DNA of 55,424 bases from Terriglobales bacterium (GCA_035624455.1 DASPRM010000081.1:1-55424), one strand, 5' to 3'; shown: positions 33,610-42,579, numbered from the stretch's first letter. The notes: generated by a model not told the origin, from the sequence alone. Translations and numbers: made by a program.

Positions 33610-33646
33610 GTGCCCCAGGTCTCGCGTTTTTCGAGACTTGGGCGAC
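33610..33646. repeat. intergenic repeat family E, diverged copy
   Basis: GGTGCCCCAGGTCTCGCG, TTTTT, then CGAGACTTGGGCGACG. CCCAGGTCTCG pairs with CGAGACTTGGG with one mismatch. It lies in the divergent gap between the oxygenase and the permease. Confidence 0.6.
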
Positions 33647-33678
33647 GATGTCTGCCTAAATTCCCCTCAATTTCGTGA

Positions 33679-35139
33679 ATGGAATCCACCCGCGCTCAGC
33701 TCGATGCGAAAGAACAGCCGGTTCCACAGCCGCGCCCCGGCCTGGTGCGGGGCATGTCGCTGCTCGACTCCGCGCTCTTGATCATTGGCGGAACCATTGG
33801 CAGCGCCATCTTCCTGACGCCCAGCGACGTCGCCACGGCCGTGCCTGCGCCGTTGCTCTACCTGGGGGTGTGGGCAGCCGGAGGTGTGGTCTCTCTGATG
33901 GCGGCATTCGCCTTCGGCGAGCTCGGGGCCATGTTTCCCGAGGCCGGTGGACAATACGTTTACCTGCGCGAGGCCTATGGCGACTTTGCTGCTTTTCTCT
34001 ATGGTTGGATGATGTTCGTTGCCGGGTCGAGCGGCGGAGTCGCCGCCATCGCAGTCGCCTTCGCCGAATACTTCGGCCGGGTGGCGACACCTCTGGCGGC
34101 AGAAAAAGTGATCATGGCGGCGCCTGGCGTCACCGTCCACGATTGGCGCCTCGCCGGCTCAGTCTGGCATCTCACGCGCGGCGATGTAGTCGCGATTGCC
34201 GCCATTCTTCTGTTGACAGCGATCAACGTCCGCGGACTTCGCCCAGCGGTCGTGCTCCAGAACGTCGCCACCTGGATCAAATACCTGGCGCTGGCGGCAT
34301 TCATCGTCTTCGGGCTGACCTTGGGCAGAGGCAGCTGGGGACACTTCAGCTCGGCGGGAATACGAGAGAGCTTCGCTCACGGCATGTATCCATTGATGAC
34401 CGCGGTCGGTGTGGCCTTCATCGCGGTCTTCTGGTGCTACGAAGGCTGGGTTTACATTGCCTGGACCGCGGGGGAAGTTCGCAATCCCGAGCGCAATATC
34501 CCTCGCTCGCTGGTTCTGGGACTGGTCGCGGTCATCGTGGTTTATCTGGCGGTGAATGCAGTCTACATGTACGCACTGCCGGTTCCGGGGATCGCCCAGC
34601 AGCCCGCAGTCGCACAGGCGGCTGCCGAGGTGCTGTTTTCGCCTGCTGTCGCCTTCTGGCTCTCGGCGCTGATCGCCATCTCCTGCTTCGGCGCAACCTC
34701 CAGCAATGTGCTGGCAGGAGCGCGTGTGAGCTACGCCATGGGACGCGACGGCCTGTTCTTTAAGCACATGGGCGATGTTCATCCTCGCTTCCGGACTCCG
34801 GCATTTGCGCTGATTGCGCAGGCGATCTGGGCATCACTCATCGCGCTCAGCGGGACCTACGAGCAGCTCTTCACTTACACCGTTTTCGCGATGATCCTGT
34901 CCTATGTGGCTTGCGTGGCGGCGCTGTTCGTATTTCGCAAGCGGCGGCCGGACCTGCCGCGCCCCTATCGCTGCTTCGGCTATCCCTGGCTGCCGATCGC
35001 GTATGAAATCCTGATCGGAGGCTGGGTGGTGAACACCATCATTCATCGCCCGCGCGAGACGCTGGCAAACCTTGGCCTGCTGGCCGTCGGCGTGCCTTTC
35101 TATCTCTATTGGCACCGCCGCACCCATGCTGCGCACTAA
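33679..35139 (+). CDS. amino acid permease (APC superfamily)
   Basis: A 486-residue inner-membrane transporter with about twelve helices. The first helix carries the substrate-backbone motif LLIIGGTIGSAIFLTPS (near 33-50) typical of APC/LAT-type carriers. Helix 2-3 has FAFGELGAMFPEAGGQYVYL, and helix 6 has GVAFIAVFWCYEGWVYIAW. The intracellular loop RNPERNIPRSLVLGL is also a family mark. It probably moves amino acids or related compounds by exchange or proton symport. Ribosome binding is weak (no SD visible before ATG). The YggS gene starts ten bases after its stop, so an operon of permease, yggS, yggU and perhaps the symporter is likely. Confidence 0.9.
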   Translation: MESTRAQLDAKEQPVPQPRPGLVRGMSLLDSALLIIGGTIGSAIFLTPSDVATAVPAPLLYLGVWAAGGVVSLMAAFAFGELGAMFPEAGGQYVYLREAYGDFAAFLYGWMMFVAGSSGGVAAIAVAFAEYFGRVATPLAAEKVIMAAPGVTVHDWRLAGSVWHLTRGDVVAIAAILLLTAINVRGLRPAVVLQNVATWIKYLALAAFIVFGLTLGRGSWGHFSSAGIRESFAHGMYPLMTAVGVAFIAVFWCYEGWVYIAWTAGEVRNPERNIPRSLVLGLVAVIVVYLAVNAVYMYALPVPGIAQQPAVAQAAAEVLFSPAVAFWLSALIAISCFGATSSNVLAGARVSYAMGRDGLFFKHMGDVHPRFRTPAFALIAQAIWASLIALSGTYEQLFTYTVFAMILSYVACVAALFVFRKRRPDLPRPYRCFGYPWLPIAYEILIGGWVVNTIIHRPRETLANLGLLAVGVPFYLYWHRRTHAAH

Positions 35140-35149
35140 ACTGTAAGGA

Positions 35150-35860
35150 ATGTCGATCGCTGACAATCTGTCCCAGGTTCGCGAGCGCATCGAGGCTGCC
35201 GCCCGCCGTGCCGCGCGCCAGCCCGACGAGATTGAGCTGATGGCCGTCTCCAAGACATTTCCGGCCGAAATTATTCGCGAGGCCTATCTGAACGGCCAGC
35301 GCTTGTTCGGCGAAAATCGCGTGCAGGAATTTGCCGCCAAAGCCGAGGCACTCCGCCAACTCGAGGGCGCGCGCTTTCACATGATCGGGCACTTGCAGTC
35401 CAACAAGGCAAAGCATGCGACCGAACTGTTCGACGCCGTCGATTCTGTCGACTCCCTCAAACTCGCGGAACGCCTGAATGAGGCAGCGGCCACTCAAGCC
35501 GCAGGAAGACGCTTGCCCGTGCTGATCGAGATCAACACCGGTGCGGAATCGGCCAAAAGCGGACTGCCGCCGGATTCGCCAGAACTGGAGACCCTGCTTG
35601 CGGCCGCGCCCCGGCTGGAGCATCTCGAGATTCGCGGCCTGATGACGATTCCGCCCTTCGGCGACGACGCCGAGAGCGCGCGTCCATTCTTCCGCCAATT
35701 ACGCGAGCTGCGCGATCGGATTGCCGCGCGTCATCTGCCGGGCGTCGCCATGGACGTTCTCTCTATGGGAATGTCGCATGATTTCGAAGTGGCCATCGAA
35801 GAGGGCTCGACCTGCGTGCGTATCGGTACCGCGATCTTTGGGGCACGGACGAAACCATGA
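35150..35860 (+). CDS. yggS: pyridoxal-phosphate homeostasis protein (YggS/PLPBP family)
   Basis: A 236-residue cytoplasmic PLP-binding TIM-barrel protein. The PLP lysine is Lys35 in LMAVSKTFPAE. Other conserved blocks are FGENRVQEFAAKAEAL, FHMIGHLQSNKAK, VLIEINTGAESAKSG, IRGLMTIPPF, LSMGMSHDFEVAIEEG and VRIGTAIFG. It is thought to hold and deliver PLP and to balance B6 vitamers and amino/keto acid pools. AAGGA stands directly before the ATG. The stop overlaps the yggU start by four bases (ATGA), a sign of coupled translation. Confidence 0.95.
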   Translation: MSIADNLSQVRERIEAAARRAARQPDEIELMAVSKTFPAEIIREAYLNGQRLFGENRVQEFAAKAEALRQLEGARFHMIGHLQSNKAKHATELFDAVDSVDSLKLAERLNEAAATQAAGRRLPVLIEINTGAESAKSGLPPDSPELETLLAAAPRLEHLEIRGLMTIPPFGDDAESARPFFRQLRELRDRIAARHLPGVAMDVLSMGMSHDFEVAIEEGSTCVRIGTAIFGARTKP

Positions 35861-36156
35861 TCCCAGTCAACGACACTGCAGCAGGCGCGACATTTTCAGT
35901 GCGCGTCCAGCCTCGCGCGAAAAAGAACGCCATCATCGGCGAACTTGGAGACTCTCTGAAGCTGGCGCTCACCGCGCCTCCCGTGAACGGCAAGGCCAAT
36001 GAGGCATGCATCGCATTCCTTGCGGAATTTTTGAATGTGCCGCGCTCGTCGGTTACCATAGCCGCCGGCGAAACCAGCCGCAACAAAGTAATTCGTGTCG
36101 CAGGCCTGACAGCGGCAGAAGCGCGGCATCGTCTGGCTGCGGGTTTAGGAATCTGA
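35857..36156 (+). CDS. yggU: YggU/DUF167 family protein
   Basis: 99 residues of the DUF167 fold. Conserved blocks are FSVRVQPRAKKNAIIGE, LALTAPPVNGKANEACIAF, VPRSSVTIAAGETSRNKV and IRVAGL. Function is unknown, though the gene commonly sits beside yggS in bacterial genomes, as here. The start codon overlaps the yggS stop in an ATGA junction. Confidence 0.93.
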   Translation: MIPVNDTAAGATFSVRVQPRAKKNAIIGELGDSLKLALTAPPVNGKANEACIAFLAEFLNVPRSSVTIAAGETSRNKVIRVAGLTAAEARHRLAAGLGI

Positions 36157-36205
36157 GAAGGAGCATTCGGGCCGAGATCAGGGCAGTTCTCGACACGACT
36201 TTTCG

Positions 36206-36238
36206 TTTGCCCGATTATCATTTGCCCGATCACCCGAT
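36206..36238 (+). promoter_or_regulatory. short direct repeats upstream of the symporter
   Basis: TTTGCCCGAT at 36206-36215 and again at 36221-36230, with a shortened CCCGAT at 36233-36238, ending seven bases before the symporter ATG. This may be an operator or a replication-slippage product. No Shine-Dalgarno sequence is visible here. Confidence 0.3.
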
Positions 36239-36244
36239 TCGTTC

Positions 36245-37717
36245 ATGCTCAACCTCTACGTCACCGTCCTGGTCCTGATCGTGCTGGTGCTGCTTACCCT
36301 CAGCATCAGCCGCATTCATACGGTTAAAACCAAGGCCGACTTTCTGGTTGCCGGCCGCAGTCTTCCGGCCTACGTGCTGGTGTTCACTCTGCTGTCCTCG
36401 TGGATTGGCGCCGGCAGCCTGTTTGCCGGGGCAGAGAACGCGTTCCGCAACGGCTTCGCTTCGCTGTGGCAGCCGGGAGGCGGCTGGGCAGGGCTGCTGA
36501 TCATCTACTTCGTCGCGCCTCGTGCCCGCCGCTTTGCGCAGTTCACCATCCCTGATCTGCTGGAGACGCGCTACAACACCGCCGCGCGAATCCTCGGCAT
36601 TATCGCCATTCTGTTCGCCTACACCGCTATCACTTCCTACCAGTTCAAAGGCGGCGGCGACATTCTGCATCTGGCTACCGGCATCGACAACACCACCGGT
36701 ATGTACATCATCGCCAGCTTCGTGATCGTGTTCACGGCCCTGGCCGGAATGTCGTCGGTCGCATACCTGGATGTGGTGATCGGCCTGCTCATCACCGTCA
36801 CCTGCTTTTTAGCAGTGCCGCTGCTGCTCGACAAAACCGGCGGCTGGTCTGGGCTGCACCAGGCGCTTCCGCCCGACCGCTTCCAGGTGCTTGGTCATCT
36901 CACGCTCACCCGCGCGCTGGAATTTTTCTTCCCGACATTTCTTCTCATGCTGGGCAACCAGAGCATGTACCAGAAATTTTTCTCCGCCAAATCGGAGAAA
37001 GACGCGCGCATCGCCGTCGTCGGGTGGATCATCGGCACGCTCATATTGGAAACCCTGATCGTCGCCATCGCTGTCTTTGGCTCAGCGCTGTTCGGAACCG
37101 ACCCTGAACTCACCGCCAAGCCGCGCGAGACCATTCCCTTCGTGGCGCGCCACGGCCTGCCGCCATGGATAGGCGCTTTGTTGATGGGCGCGGTTTTCGC
37201 CAAAGTGATTTCCACCGCGAATAATTACCTGTTCTCACCGGCGACAAATCTGGTGAATGACGTGTACACGCGCTTCATCAATCCACACGCGGAGCACAAG
37301 AAGATTCTGGTGGTCTCTCGGGTGTTGGTGGTGTTGTTGGGGCTGTTTGCGCTGATGCAGGGCGCTTACTGGACTTCGATTCTCGCCATGGCGCTCTACG
37401 CGTACACGATCTATTCGGCGGCAATCACTCCCGTCGTGATGAGCGCGTTCTTTTGGAAGCGCGCGACTGCTGCCGGCGCGATCGTCTCCATTGCGCTGGG
37501 AACCTTGGTGACGATTTTCTGGAATTACGGCGGCAAGAGCTTTCTCCCGCCCCAATGGGCGGAACGCGACGCCATCTTCCCGGCCCTGGTGGTTTCGGTG
37601 CCTGCCCTGGTAGTGGTCAGTCTGCTGACCGCGCCGCCTCCGCGCGAAAAGCTGGCTCCGCTGTTTCCCGAAGATTATCCGGAATCAGCTCCCCTTGCCG
37701 CAGAAGCGAAAAAGTGA
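36245..37717 (+). CDS. sodium:solute symporter (SSS family)
   Basis: A 490-residue inner-membrane protein with about thirteen helices. Helix 1 and the next loop carry VKTKADFLVAGRSLPAY, typical of the family. LLSSWIGAGSLFAGAENAFRNG and FTIPDLLETRYN follow, as in SSS carriers of the proline/pantothenate/nucleoside type. SVAYLDVVIG and the later VISTANNYLFSPATNLVNDVYTRF include the region where Na2-site Ser/Thr residues lie. It should take up an organic solute with sodium; the solute is unknown. Start follows the direct repeats at 36206. It lies on the same strand as yggU, 88 bases downstream. Confidence 0.9.
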   Translation: MLNLYVTVLVLIVLVLLTLSISRIHTVKTKADFLVAGRSLPAYVLVFTLLSSWIGAGSLFAGAENAFRNGFASLWQPGGGWAGLLIIYFVAPRARRFAQFTIPDLLETRYNTAARILGIIAILFAYTAITSYQFKGGGDILHLATGIDNTTGMYIIASFVIVFTALAGMSSVAYLDVVIGLLITVTCFLAVPLLLDKTGGWSGLHQALPPDRFQVLGHLTLTRALEFFFPTFLLMLGNQSMYQKFFSAKSEKDARIAVVGWIIGTLILETLIVAIAVFGSALFGTDPELTAKPRETIPFVARHGLPPWIGALLMGAVFAKVISTANNYLFSPATNLVNDVYTRFINPHAEHKKILVVSRVLVVLLGLFALMQGAYWTSILAMALYAYTIYSAAITPVVMSAFFWKRATAAGAIVSIALGTLVTIFWNYGGKSFLPPQWAERDAIFPALVVSVPALVVVSLLTAPPPREKLAPLFPEDYPESAPLAAEAKK

Positions 37718-37739
37718 CGGCGATATCTACTGAGCCCCG

Positions 37740-38501
37740 ATGAAGCCCCCTTCGCAAATTGCTGCTCACATCCGCCGCGTCTTGAAAGACGGCGGCTCAG
37801 CTCCCCACTCTGAAGAAGTCCAGTGGTTCTTCAAGGAGGAGATTGCGTCGCGCGGCTGGTACACCCAGGACCTTCGCCGAGTGGCCGCTCGCTTTCGCCG
37901 TCAGCTTATCGCGGAAGCCGGCCTCGATTACCTGGTCGCGGTGGCCGACCAGCTGTTTCAGGGAAAGATTCTCGAAGAGAAAGTTTTTGCTGTCTTCCTC
38001 CTGGAAAAATCCACCGCAAGCTTCGGCGACAAGGAATTCCGGCTCTTCGAATCCTGGCTCGGCCGCATCAGCACCTGGGCCGACCACGACGGGCTGCTGC
38101 ACTACCTGATCGGGCCTCTGATCCTCGCCGATCCTAAGCGCGCGGCCCGCGTTTTCCGCTGGGCCTGGTCTTCCAACCGCTGGCACCGCCGGGCCGCGGC
38201 TGTAGCCCTGATTCGCAGCGCTCGCGAGCGAAAGCTCTTTCCCGAAATCGTCCGCCTCTCCGACTTCTTGCTCGAGGACCAGGACGACATGGTTCAAAAA
38301 GGCCTGGGCTGGCTTCTGCGCGAGACTGCAAAAGCGGACCCGCGGCGCTCCATGCCATATCTGAAGCGCATTTGTGGTCGCGCCCCGCGCCTGGTGGTCC
38401 GTACCGCCTGCGAGACCCTGCCAAAGGCTGACCGGGATCGAATCCTAAAGCGCCCGCCAATGCGCACTTCCGGCAAGCGCCAGCCCAAAATCCCGGCGTG
38501 A
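37740..38501 (+). CDS. DNA alkylation repair enzyme (AlkD-like HEAT-repeat glycosylase)
   Basis: 253 residues, an all-helical HEAT-like protein that removes alkylated bases such as 3-methyladenine or 7-methylguanine without flipping them. The AlkD catalytic cleft residues appear as Trp113 and Asp117 (RISTWADHDGL) and Trp191 (GLGWLLRE), with nearly the spacing of Trp109, Asp113 and Trp187 in Bacillus cereus AlkD. Arg150/151 follow in SSNRWHRRAAAVAL. The C-terminal tail is basic (KRPPMRTSGKRQPK). It starts 22 bases after the symporter stop and may be co-transcribed. Confidence 0.88.
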   Translation: MKPPSQIAAHIRRVLKDGGSAPHSEEVQWFFKEEIASRGWYTQDLRRVAARFRRQLIAEAGLDYLVAVADQLFQGKILEEKVFAVFLLEKSTASFGDKEFRLFESWLGRISTWADHDGLLHYLIGPLILADPKRAARVFRWAWSSNRWHRRAAAVALIRSARERKLFPEIVRLSDFLLEDQDDMVQKGLGWLLRETAKADPRRSMPYLKRICGRAPRLVVRTACETLPKADRDRILKRPPMRTSGKRQPKIPA

Positions 38502-38607
38502 CGCACCTCGCCCCCGCGTCGGTTAACGATCACACCCTAAAGTCCGCGATATCCGGTACAATGCGCGCCGCATCCAAAACTCTAGTAGCCCATTTCTGGA
38601 GTCGCTT

Positions 38608-40464
38608 ATGAATACCTTCCCGATTCTGTTGGGCGCCCTTTGCGTTTACGCGCTGGCTTACCGCTACTACAGCGCCTTTATTGCCGCCAAAGCTCTGGCC
38701 CTCGATGATCGCCGCACCACTCCCGGTCACGTGTACGAAGACGGACACAACTACGTTCCTTCGCCGAAGTGGGTCTTGTTCGGACATCACTTTGCCGCGA
38801 TTGCCGGTGCCGGTCCGCTGGTGGGTCCGACGCTGGCGGCGCAATTCGGCTTCGCTCCCGGCTTCCTCTGGCTGCTGATCGGCGCTGTGCTGGCTGGCTG
38901 CGTGCAGGATTTCACCGTGCTGGTGGCCTCTATCCGTCACCGCGGACGTTCTCTGGCGGACGTGGCGCGCACGGAAATCAGCCCCTTTGCGGGGACGGTC
39001 GCGATGGTCGCCGTGCTCTTCATCCTGATCGTCACCCTGGCCGGCTTGGGAATTGTGGTGGTCAACGCTCTTTCCAACTCACCATGGGGCGTCTTCACCA
39101 TCGGCATGACTATTCCCATCGCCCTCATCATGGGGTTGTGGATGTTCAAGAGCCACGCGGGTGAGATCAGGGTGGTCGGCCCCAGCATCTTCGGCGTGGT
39201 GCTGTTGCTGAGCAGCGTGATCGCCGGACACTGGGTAGCACAGAGCGCAGCCGCGCACGCGCTGACCTTTTCTCCCCATCAGATTACTTTCCTGATGGCT
39301 CTGTACGGGTTCGTCGCTTCGGCCTTGCCGGTATGGCTGCTGCTCGAACCGCGCGACTATCTCTCCACCTATGTGAAGCTGGGCACGATTATCGTTCTGA
39401 TTCTGGGCGTGTTCATCGTCCATCCCAATATTCACTTCCCTGCCTTCACTCAGTTTGTGCATGGCGGCGGTCCCATCATCAAGGGAAAGCTCTTCCCCTT
39501 CTTGTTTGTGACTATCGCTTGTGGCGCGATCTCCGGTTTCCACTCTCTGGTCTCCTCGGGGACCACGCCCAAGATGATTGACAAAGAAACCGACGCCCGC
39601 TTCATCGGCTATGGCGCCATGATCTGTGAGTCGATGGTTGGCGTGCTGGCGCTGATCGCCGCCACCTCGATGCATCCTGGAGACTACTTCGCCATCAATA
39701 CCACGCCCGAAGTCTTCAGCAAGCTGGGCCTGGCCACCGTCAATCTCGATACCTTCTCCCGCGAGGTCGGCGAGAAACTGGCGGGACGCACCGGGGGCGC
39801 GGTCTCGCTGGCCGTCGGCATGGCCCAGATTTTCAAGGGTCTGCCCGGCATGGATCGGCTGATGGGTTACTGGTACCACTATGCCATCATGTTCGAGGCG
39901 CTGTTCATCCTCACCACCGTGGATACCGGCACGCGCGTTGCCCGCTACGTCCTGCAGGAAATCATGGGCAAAGCATACAAGCCCTTCGGCAACACCGCCT
40001 GGCTGCCCGGCAACCTCTTCACTTCTTTCTTTATTGTCCTAGCCTGGGGATATCTGATCTGGACCGGCACCATCTCCACCATCTGGCCCTTGTTCGGTAC
40101 GGGGAACCAGTTGCTGGCCACCATTGCCCTGGCCGTGACCACCACTTTCCTGATCAACATGGGCAAATCGAAGTATGCCTGGATTACCTTCCTGCCCATG
40201 TGTTTTGTGGGAGTGACCACGGTGAGCGCGGGAATCTTGTCCATCAAAAATATCTTCTGGCCACTGACTCACAAGACTGGCCAGCAGATGGTGACCGGAT
40301 ATTTGGACTCGATTCTAATGACCATCTTCATCGCGGGAGTCATCCTGGTGGTCATGGATGCGTCGCGGCGCTGGCTGGCCACCCTCCGGGGCGCCCCGGT
40401 TCCGGAGACTGCTTTTGGACCACCAGTCACGGCCGCCGGCGAAGTCAAAATGGGCTGCTGCTGA
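38608..40464 (+). CDS. cstA: carbon starvation protein CstA
   Basis: A 618-residue inner-membrane transporter of the CstA family, whose E. coli members take up peptides and pyruvate during carbon limitation. About 16 helices. Family blocks are TTPGHVYEDGHNYVPSPKWV near residue 35-55, HHFAAIAGAGPLVGPTLAAQ, VSSGTTPKMIDKETDA and LFGTGNQLLATIALAV. GGAG lies seven bases before the ATG. The C-terminus (GEVKMGCC) ends in two cysteines. It is separated from the AlkD gene by 106 bases that may hold its promoter. The local two-component regulator BtsSR of Enterobacteria is not present. Confidence 0.95.
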   Translation: MNTFPILLGALCVYALAYRYYSAFIAAKALALDDRRTTPGHVYEDGHNYVPSPKWVLFGHHFAAIAGAGPLVGPTLAAQFGFAPGFLWLLIGAVLAGCVQDFTVLVASIRHRGRSLADVARTEISPFAGTVAMVAVLFILIVTLAGLGIVVVNALSNSPWGVFTIGMTIPIALIMGLWMFKSHAGEIRVVGPSIFGVVLLLSSVIAGHWVAQSAAAHALTFSPHQITFLMALYGFVASALPVWLLLEPRDYLSTYVKLGTIIVLILGVFIVHPNIHFPAFTQFVHGGGPIIKGKLFPFLFVTIACGAISGFHSLVSSGTTPKMIDKETDARFIGYGAMICESMVGVLALIAATSMHPGDYFAINTTPEVFSKLGLATVNLDTFSREVGEKLAGRTGGAVSLAVGMAQIFKGLPGMDRLMGYWYHYAIMFEALFILTTVDTGTRVARYVLQEIMGKAYKPFGNTAWLPGNLFTSFFIVLAWGYLIWTGTISTIWPLFGTGNQLLATIALAVTTTFLINMGKSKYAWITFLPMCFVGVTTVSAGILSIKNIFWPLTHKTGQQMVTGYLDSILMTIFIAGVILVVMDASRRWLATLRGAPVPETAFGPPVTAAGEVKMGCC

Positions 40465-40566
40465 CGCGTTACCCTGCCGACCTTGTGGCCCAGGTTCGCG
40501 CCCTGCAGTTCGGCGCTAACCTGGGGCGGACCGGAACGAGCTCTGGGGCACCCTAACGAACCCTGA

Positions 40567-40612
40567 GGGTGCCCCGCCCTAATCGTCCTTTGTTTAGGAT
40601 GGGGTAGTTCGC
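40567..40612. repeat. intergenic repeat family E
   Basis: GGGTGCCCCGCCCTAATCG followed by TTTAGGATGGGGTAGTTC. CCCCGCCCTA and TAGGATGGGG pair with one mismatch. It stands between cstA and the M24 peptidase. Confidence 0.7.
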
Positions 40613-40657
40613 TTCATTGCTGCGGCAGCCCCTCCGATACAATACTGCTCATACGCC

Positions 40658-41824
40658 ATGAACCTTGCTGCGATCCAATCTGCTCTACGAGCGCAGAACA
40701 TCGACGCCTGGCTGTTTTACGACCATCACCATCGCGATCCCATCGCCTATCGCATTCTCGGTCTGCCCGAGACCCTCTTTGTGACCCGGCGATGGTTCTA
40801 CGTGATTCCGGCGGAGGGCGAGCCGCGAAAACTCGTGCATCGCATCGAAGCCGGCCATCTCGATACTCTCCCTGGCGGCAAGCAGGAATATTCCGGATGG
40901 CAGGAGCTGTTCGGGGCACTTAAGACAATGTTGGCGCCCTACCACAACATTGCCATGCAGTATTCGCCCAACAACCTCATCTTCTACGTTTCCCTGGTGG
41001 ACGCGGGCACTGTCGACCTCATCCGCAGCTTCGGCAACAACGTCGTCAGCTCAGGCGACCTGGTCGCAAAATTCGAAGCTACTTTGACCGAGGATCAGAT
41101 CCGCAGCCACTTCCAGGCGGGTGAGGCTATCGATCGCATCGTCGCTGCCGCCTTCCGCGAGATCGGTGACCGGGTCCGCAACGGCGGCACTAATGAATTC
41201 GAAATGCAGAAGTGGTTCCTGGAAAGCTTCGAGCGCGAGGATTTGATGACCGACGACGGCCCTATCGTCGCCGTCAATGCCAATAGCGGCAATCCGCATT
41301 ACGGTCCGAGCTCTGAGCAGAGCGCTCCCATCCGCAAAGCTGATTTCGTCCTGCTGGATGTCTGGGCAAAGAAGAAGACTCCCGGCGCCGTCTTTTACGA
41401 CATCACCTGGACCGGCTACGTCGGCTCCGCCCCGTCCGACCGCCACCGCCAGGTGTTCGACATCGTCTCCCGCGCTCGCGACGCTGGTGTTCAACGAGTG
41501 CAGACGGCCATCGCCGCTGGAGAACCCATAGCCGGTTGGCAGGTGGATGATGCCACTCGCGCGGTTATCAACGCCGCCGGATTCGGCAAGAACTTCGTGC
41601 ACCGCACCGGGCACTCCATCGCAACCGAAGTCCACGGTAACGGCGCCAACATGGATAACCTGGAAATCCACGACGAGCGCCAGATCTTGCCCAATTCCTG
41701 CTTCTCTATCGAGCCCGGCATCTACCTGCCGGAATTCGGCGTGCGCAGCGAGGTAAATGTTCTGGTGCGCGATAAATCTGCCGAGGTAACGGGTAAAATA
41801 CAAAAAGAGATCGTAACTATCTAA
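40658..41824 (+). CDS. M24 family metallopeptidase (Xaa-Pro aminopeptidase-like)
   Basis: 388 residues. The N-terminal creatinase-like domain (1-~155) is followed by a pita-bread catalytic domain. The five metal ligands are visible: Asp in FVLLDVWAKK, Asp in FYDITWTGY, His in HRTGHSIATEVHG, Glu in CFSIEPGIYLPE and Glu in VRSEVNVLV. It should cleave Xaa-Pro bonds in short peptides using two Mn/Co/Fe ions in the cytoplasm. Length is typical. Its stop codon shares one base with the ATG of the next small membrane protein gene (TAATG), so translation is probably coupled. Confidence 0.92.
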   Translation: MNLAAIQSALRAQNIDAWLFYDHHHRDPIAYRILGLPETLFVTRRWFYVIPAEGEPRKLVHRIEAGHLDTLPGGKQEYSGWQELFGALKTMLAPYHNIAMQYSPNNLIFYVSLVDAGTVDLIRSFGNNVVSSGDLVAKFEATLTEDQIRSHFQAGEAIDRIVAAAFREIGDRVRNGGTNEFEMQKWFLESFEREDLMTDDGPIVAVNANSGNPHYGPSSEQSAPIRKADFVLLDVWAKKKTPGAVFYDITWTGYVGSAPSDRHRQVFDIVSRARDAGVQRVQTAIAAGEPIAGWQVDDATRAVINAAGFGKNFVHRTGHSIATEVHGNGANMDNLEIHDERQILPNSCFSIEPGIYLPEFGVRSEVNVLVRDKSAEVTGKIQKEIVTI

Positions 41825-42279
41825 TGGCTCCTTCTGGAAAGAACCTCGGTACCACCATGGACCGGCAGAACCGCGCGGCTGCAGCCCAGCGTCCTCAGGT
41901 TACCCCTGCCAATACCACCATGGCGGTGATTGCGCCGGCCCTGGGGTGGCTGATTCCGGGCGCCGGCCATCTGGTGCAGAAGCGCTGGTGGCGCGGGCTG
42001 CTGCTCATGATCTCCATTGTCACCATGTTCGTGCTCGGTCTGCTTATGCAGGGCAAGGTGTACGGCTTTAATACTGGCGACCTGCTGGACATGCTCGGCT
42101 TCGTAGGCGATGTGGGCGCCGGCGGGCTCTACATCGTCACCCGGGCCCTGGATGGCGGACAGGGAGCTATCCATCGCGCGGTAGCTGACTATGGCACCAA
42201 ATTCATCATCGTCGCTGGTCTGCTCAATATCATCGCTGCCGTCGACGCTCACCATATCGCTCTTGGGAAGAAAGCTTGA
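41824..42279 (+). CDS. small membrane protein, DUF6677-like
   Basis: 151 residues with a polar N-terminus and three hydrophobic segments (MAVIAPALGWLIPGAGHLV, GLLLMISIVTMFVLGLLM and FIIVAGLLNIIAAVDAHHI). The LGWLIPGAGHLVQKRWWRGL block is shared with a membrane family of Acidobacteriota following peptidase genes (DUF6677, from memory). Function unknown. It overlaps the peptidase stop by one base and the next gene start by one base, giving a three-gene coupled unit. Confidence 0.72.
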   Translation: MAPSGKNLGTTMDRQNRAAAAQRPQVTPANTTMAVIAPALGWLIPGAGHLVQKRWWRGLLLMISIVTMFVLGLLMQGKVYGFNTGDLLDMLGFVGDVGAGGLYIVTRALDGGQGAIHRAVADYGTKFIIVAGLLNIIAAVDAHHIALGKKA

Positions 42280-42461
42280 TGGTCCTGGAACTCTCGCATT
42301 TCAGCGCCGCCCTCTTATTCGCGACATTCGCTTCGATCGTGTTTGGGATCACCCAGCGCGACAATGCGCGCGACATGGTGAAGTACGGACTCTATTGCTT
42401 CAGCTTGTTTGTTGGCGGAGTGATCGTCGCCGGCTGGGCCATGTGGCTGCTTCGCCGCTGA
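42279..42461 (+). CDS. small two-helix membrane protein
   Basis: 60 residues, MVLELSHFSAALLFATFASI, with two membrane segments (ALLFATFASIVFGI and LYCFSLFVGGVIVAGWAMWLL) and a basic end (LLRR). Between them is the polar TQRDNARDMVKYG. The ATG overlaps the previous stop as TGATG, so a longer TTG start three bases upstream is not needed. Unknown function, probably acting with the preceding membrane protein. Confidence 0.7.
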   Translation: MVLELSHFSAALLFATFASIVFGITQRDNARDMVKYGLYCFSLFVGGVIVAGWAMWLLRR

Positions 42462-42522
42462 CTCAAATGCAGTGGAAAATCCTGTCTTCGGCTTTTGTTG
42501 ATCCCGTCCACTACGAACTTGA

Positions 42523-42560
42523 GGGTGCCCCACTAGCCATTCTTTTGCTAGGGTGGGATA
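42523..42560. repeat. intergenic repeat family E
   Basis: GGGTGCCCCACTAGCC, ATTCTTTT, then GCTAGGGTGGG. The arms pair with a two-base bulge. It lies 20 bases before the EVE-domain gene start. Confidence 0.75.
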
Positions 42561-42579
42561 TTCAACTGATGGAAGCACG

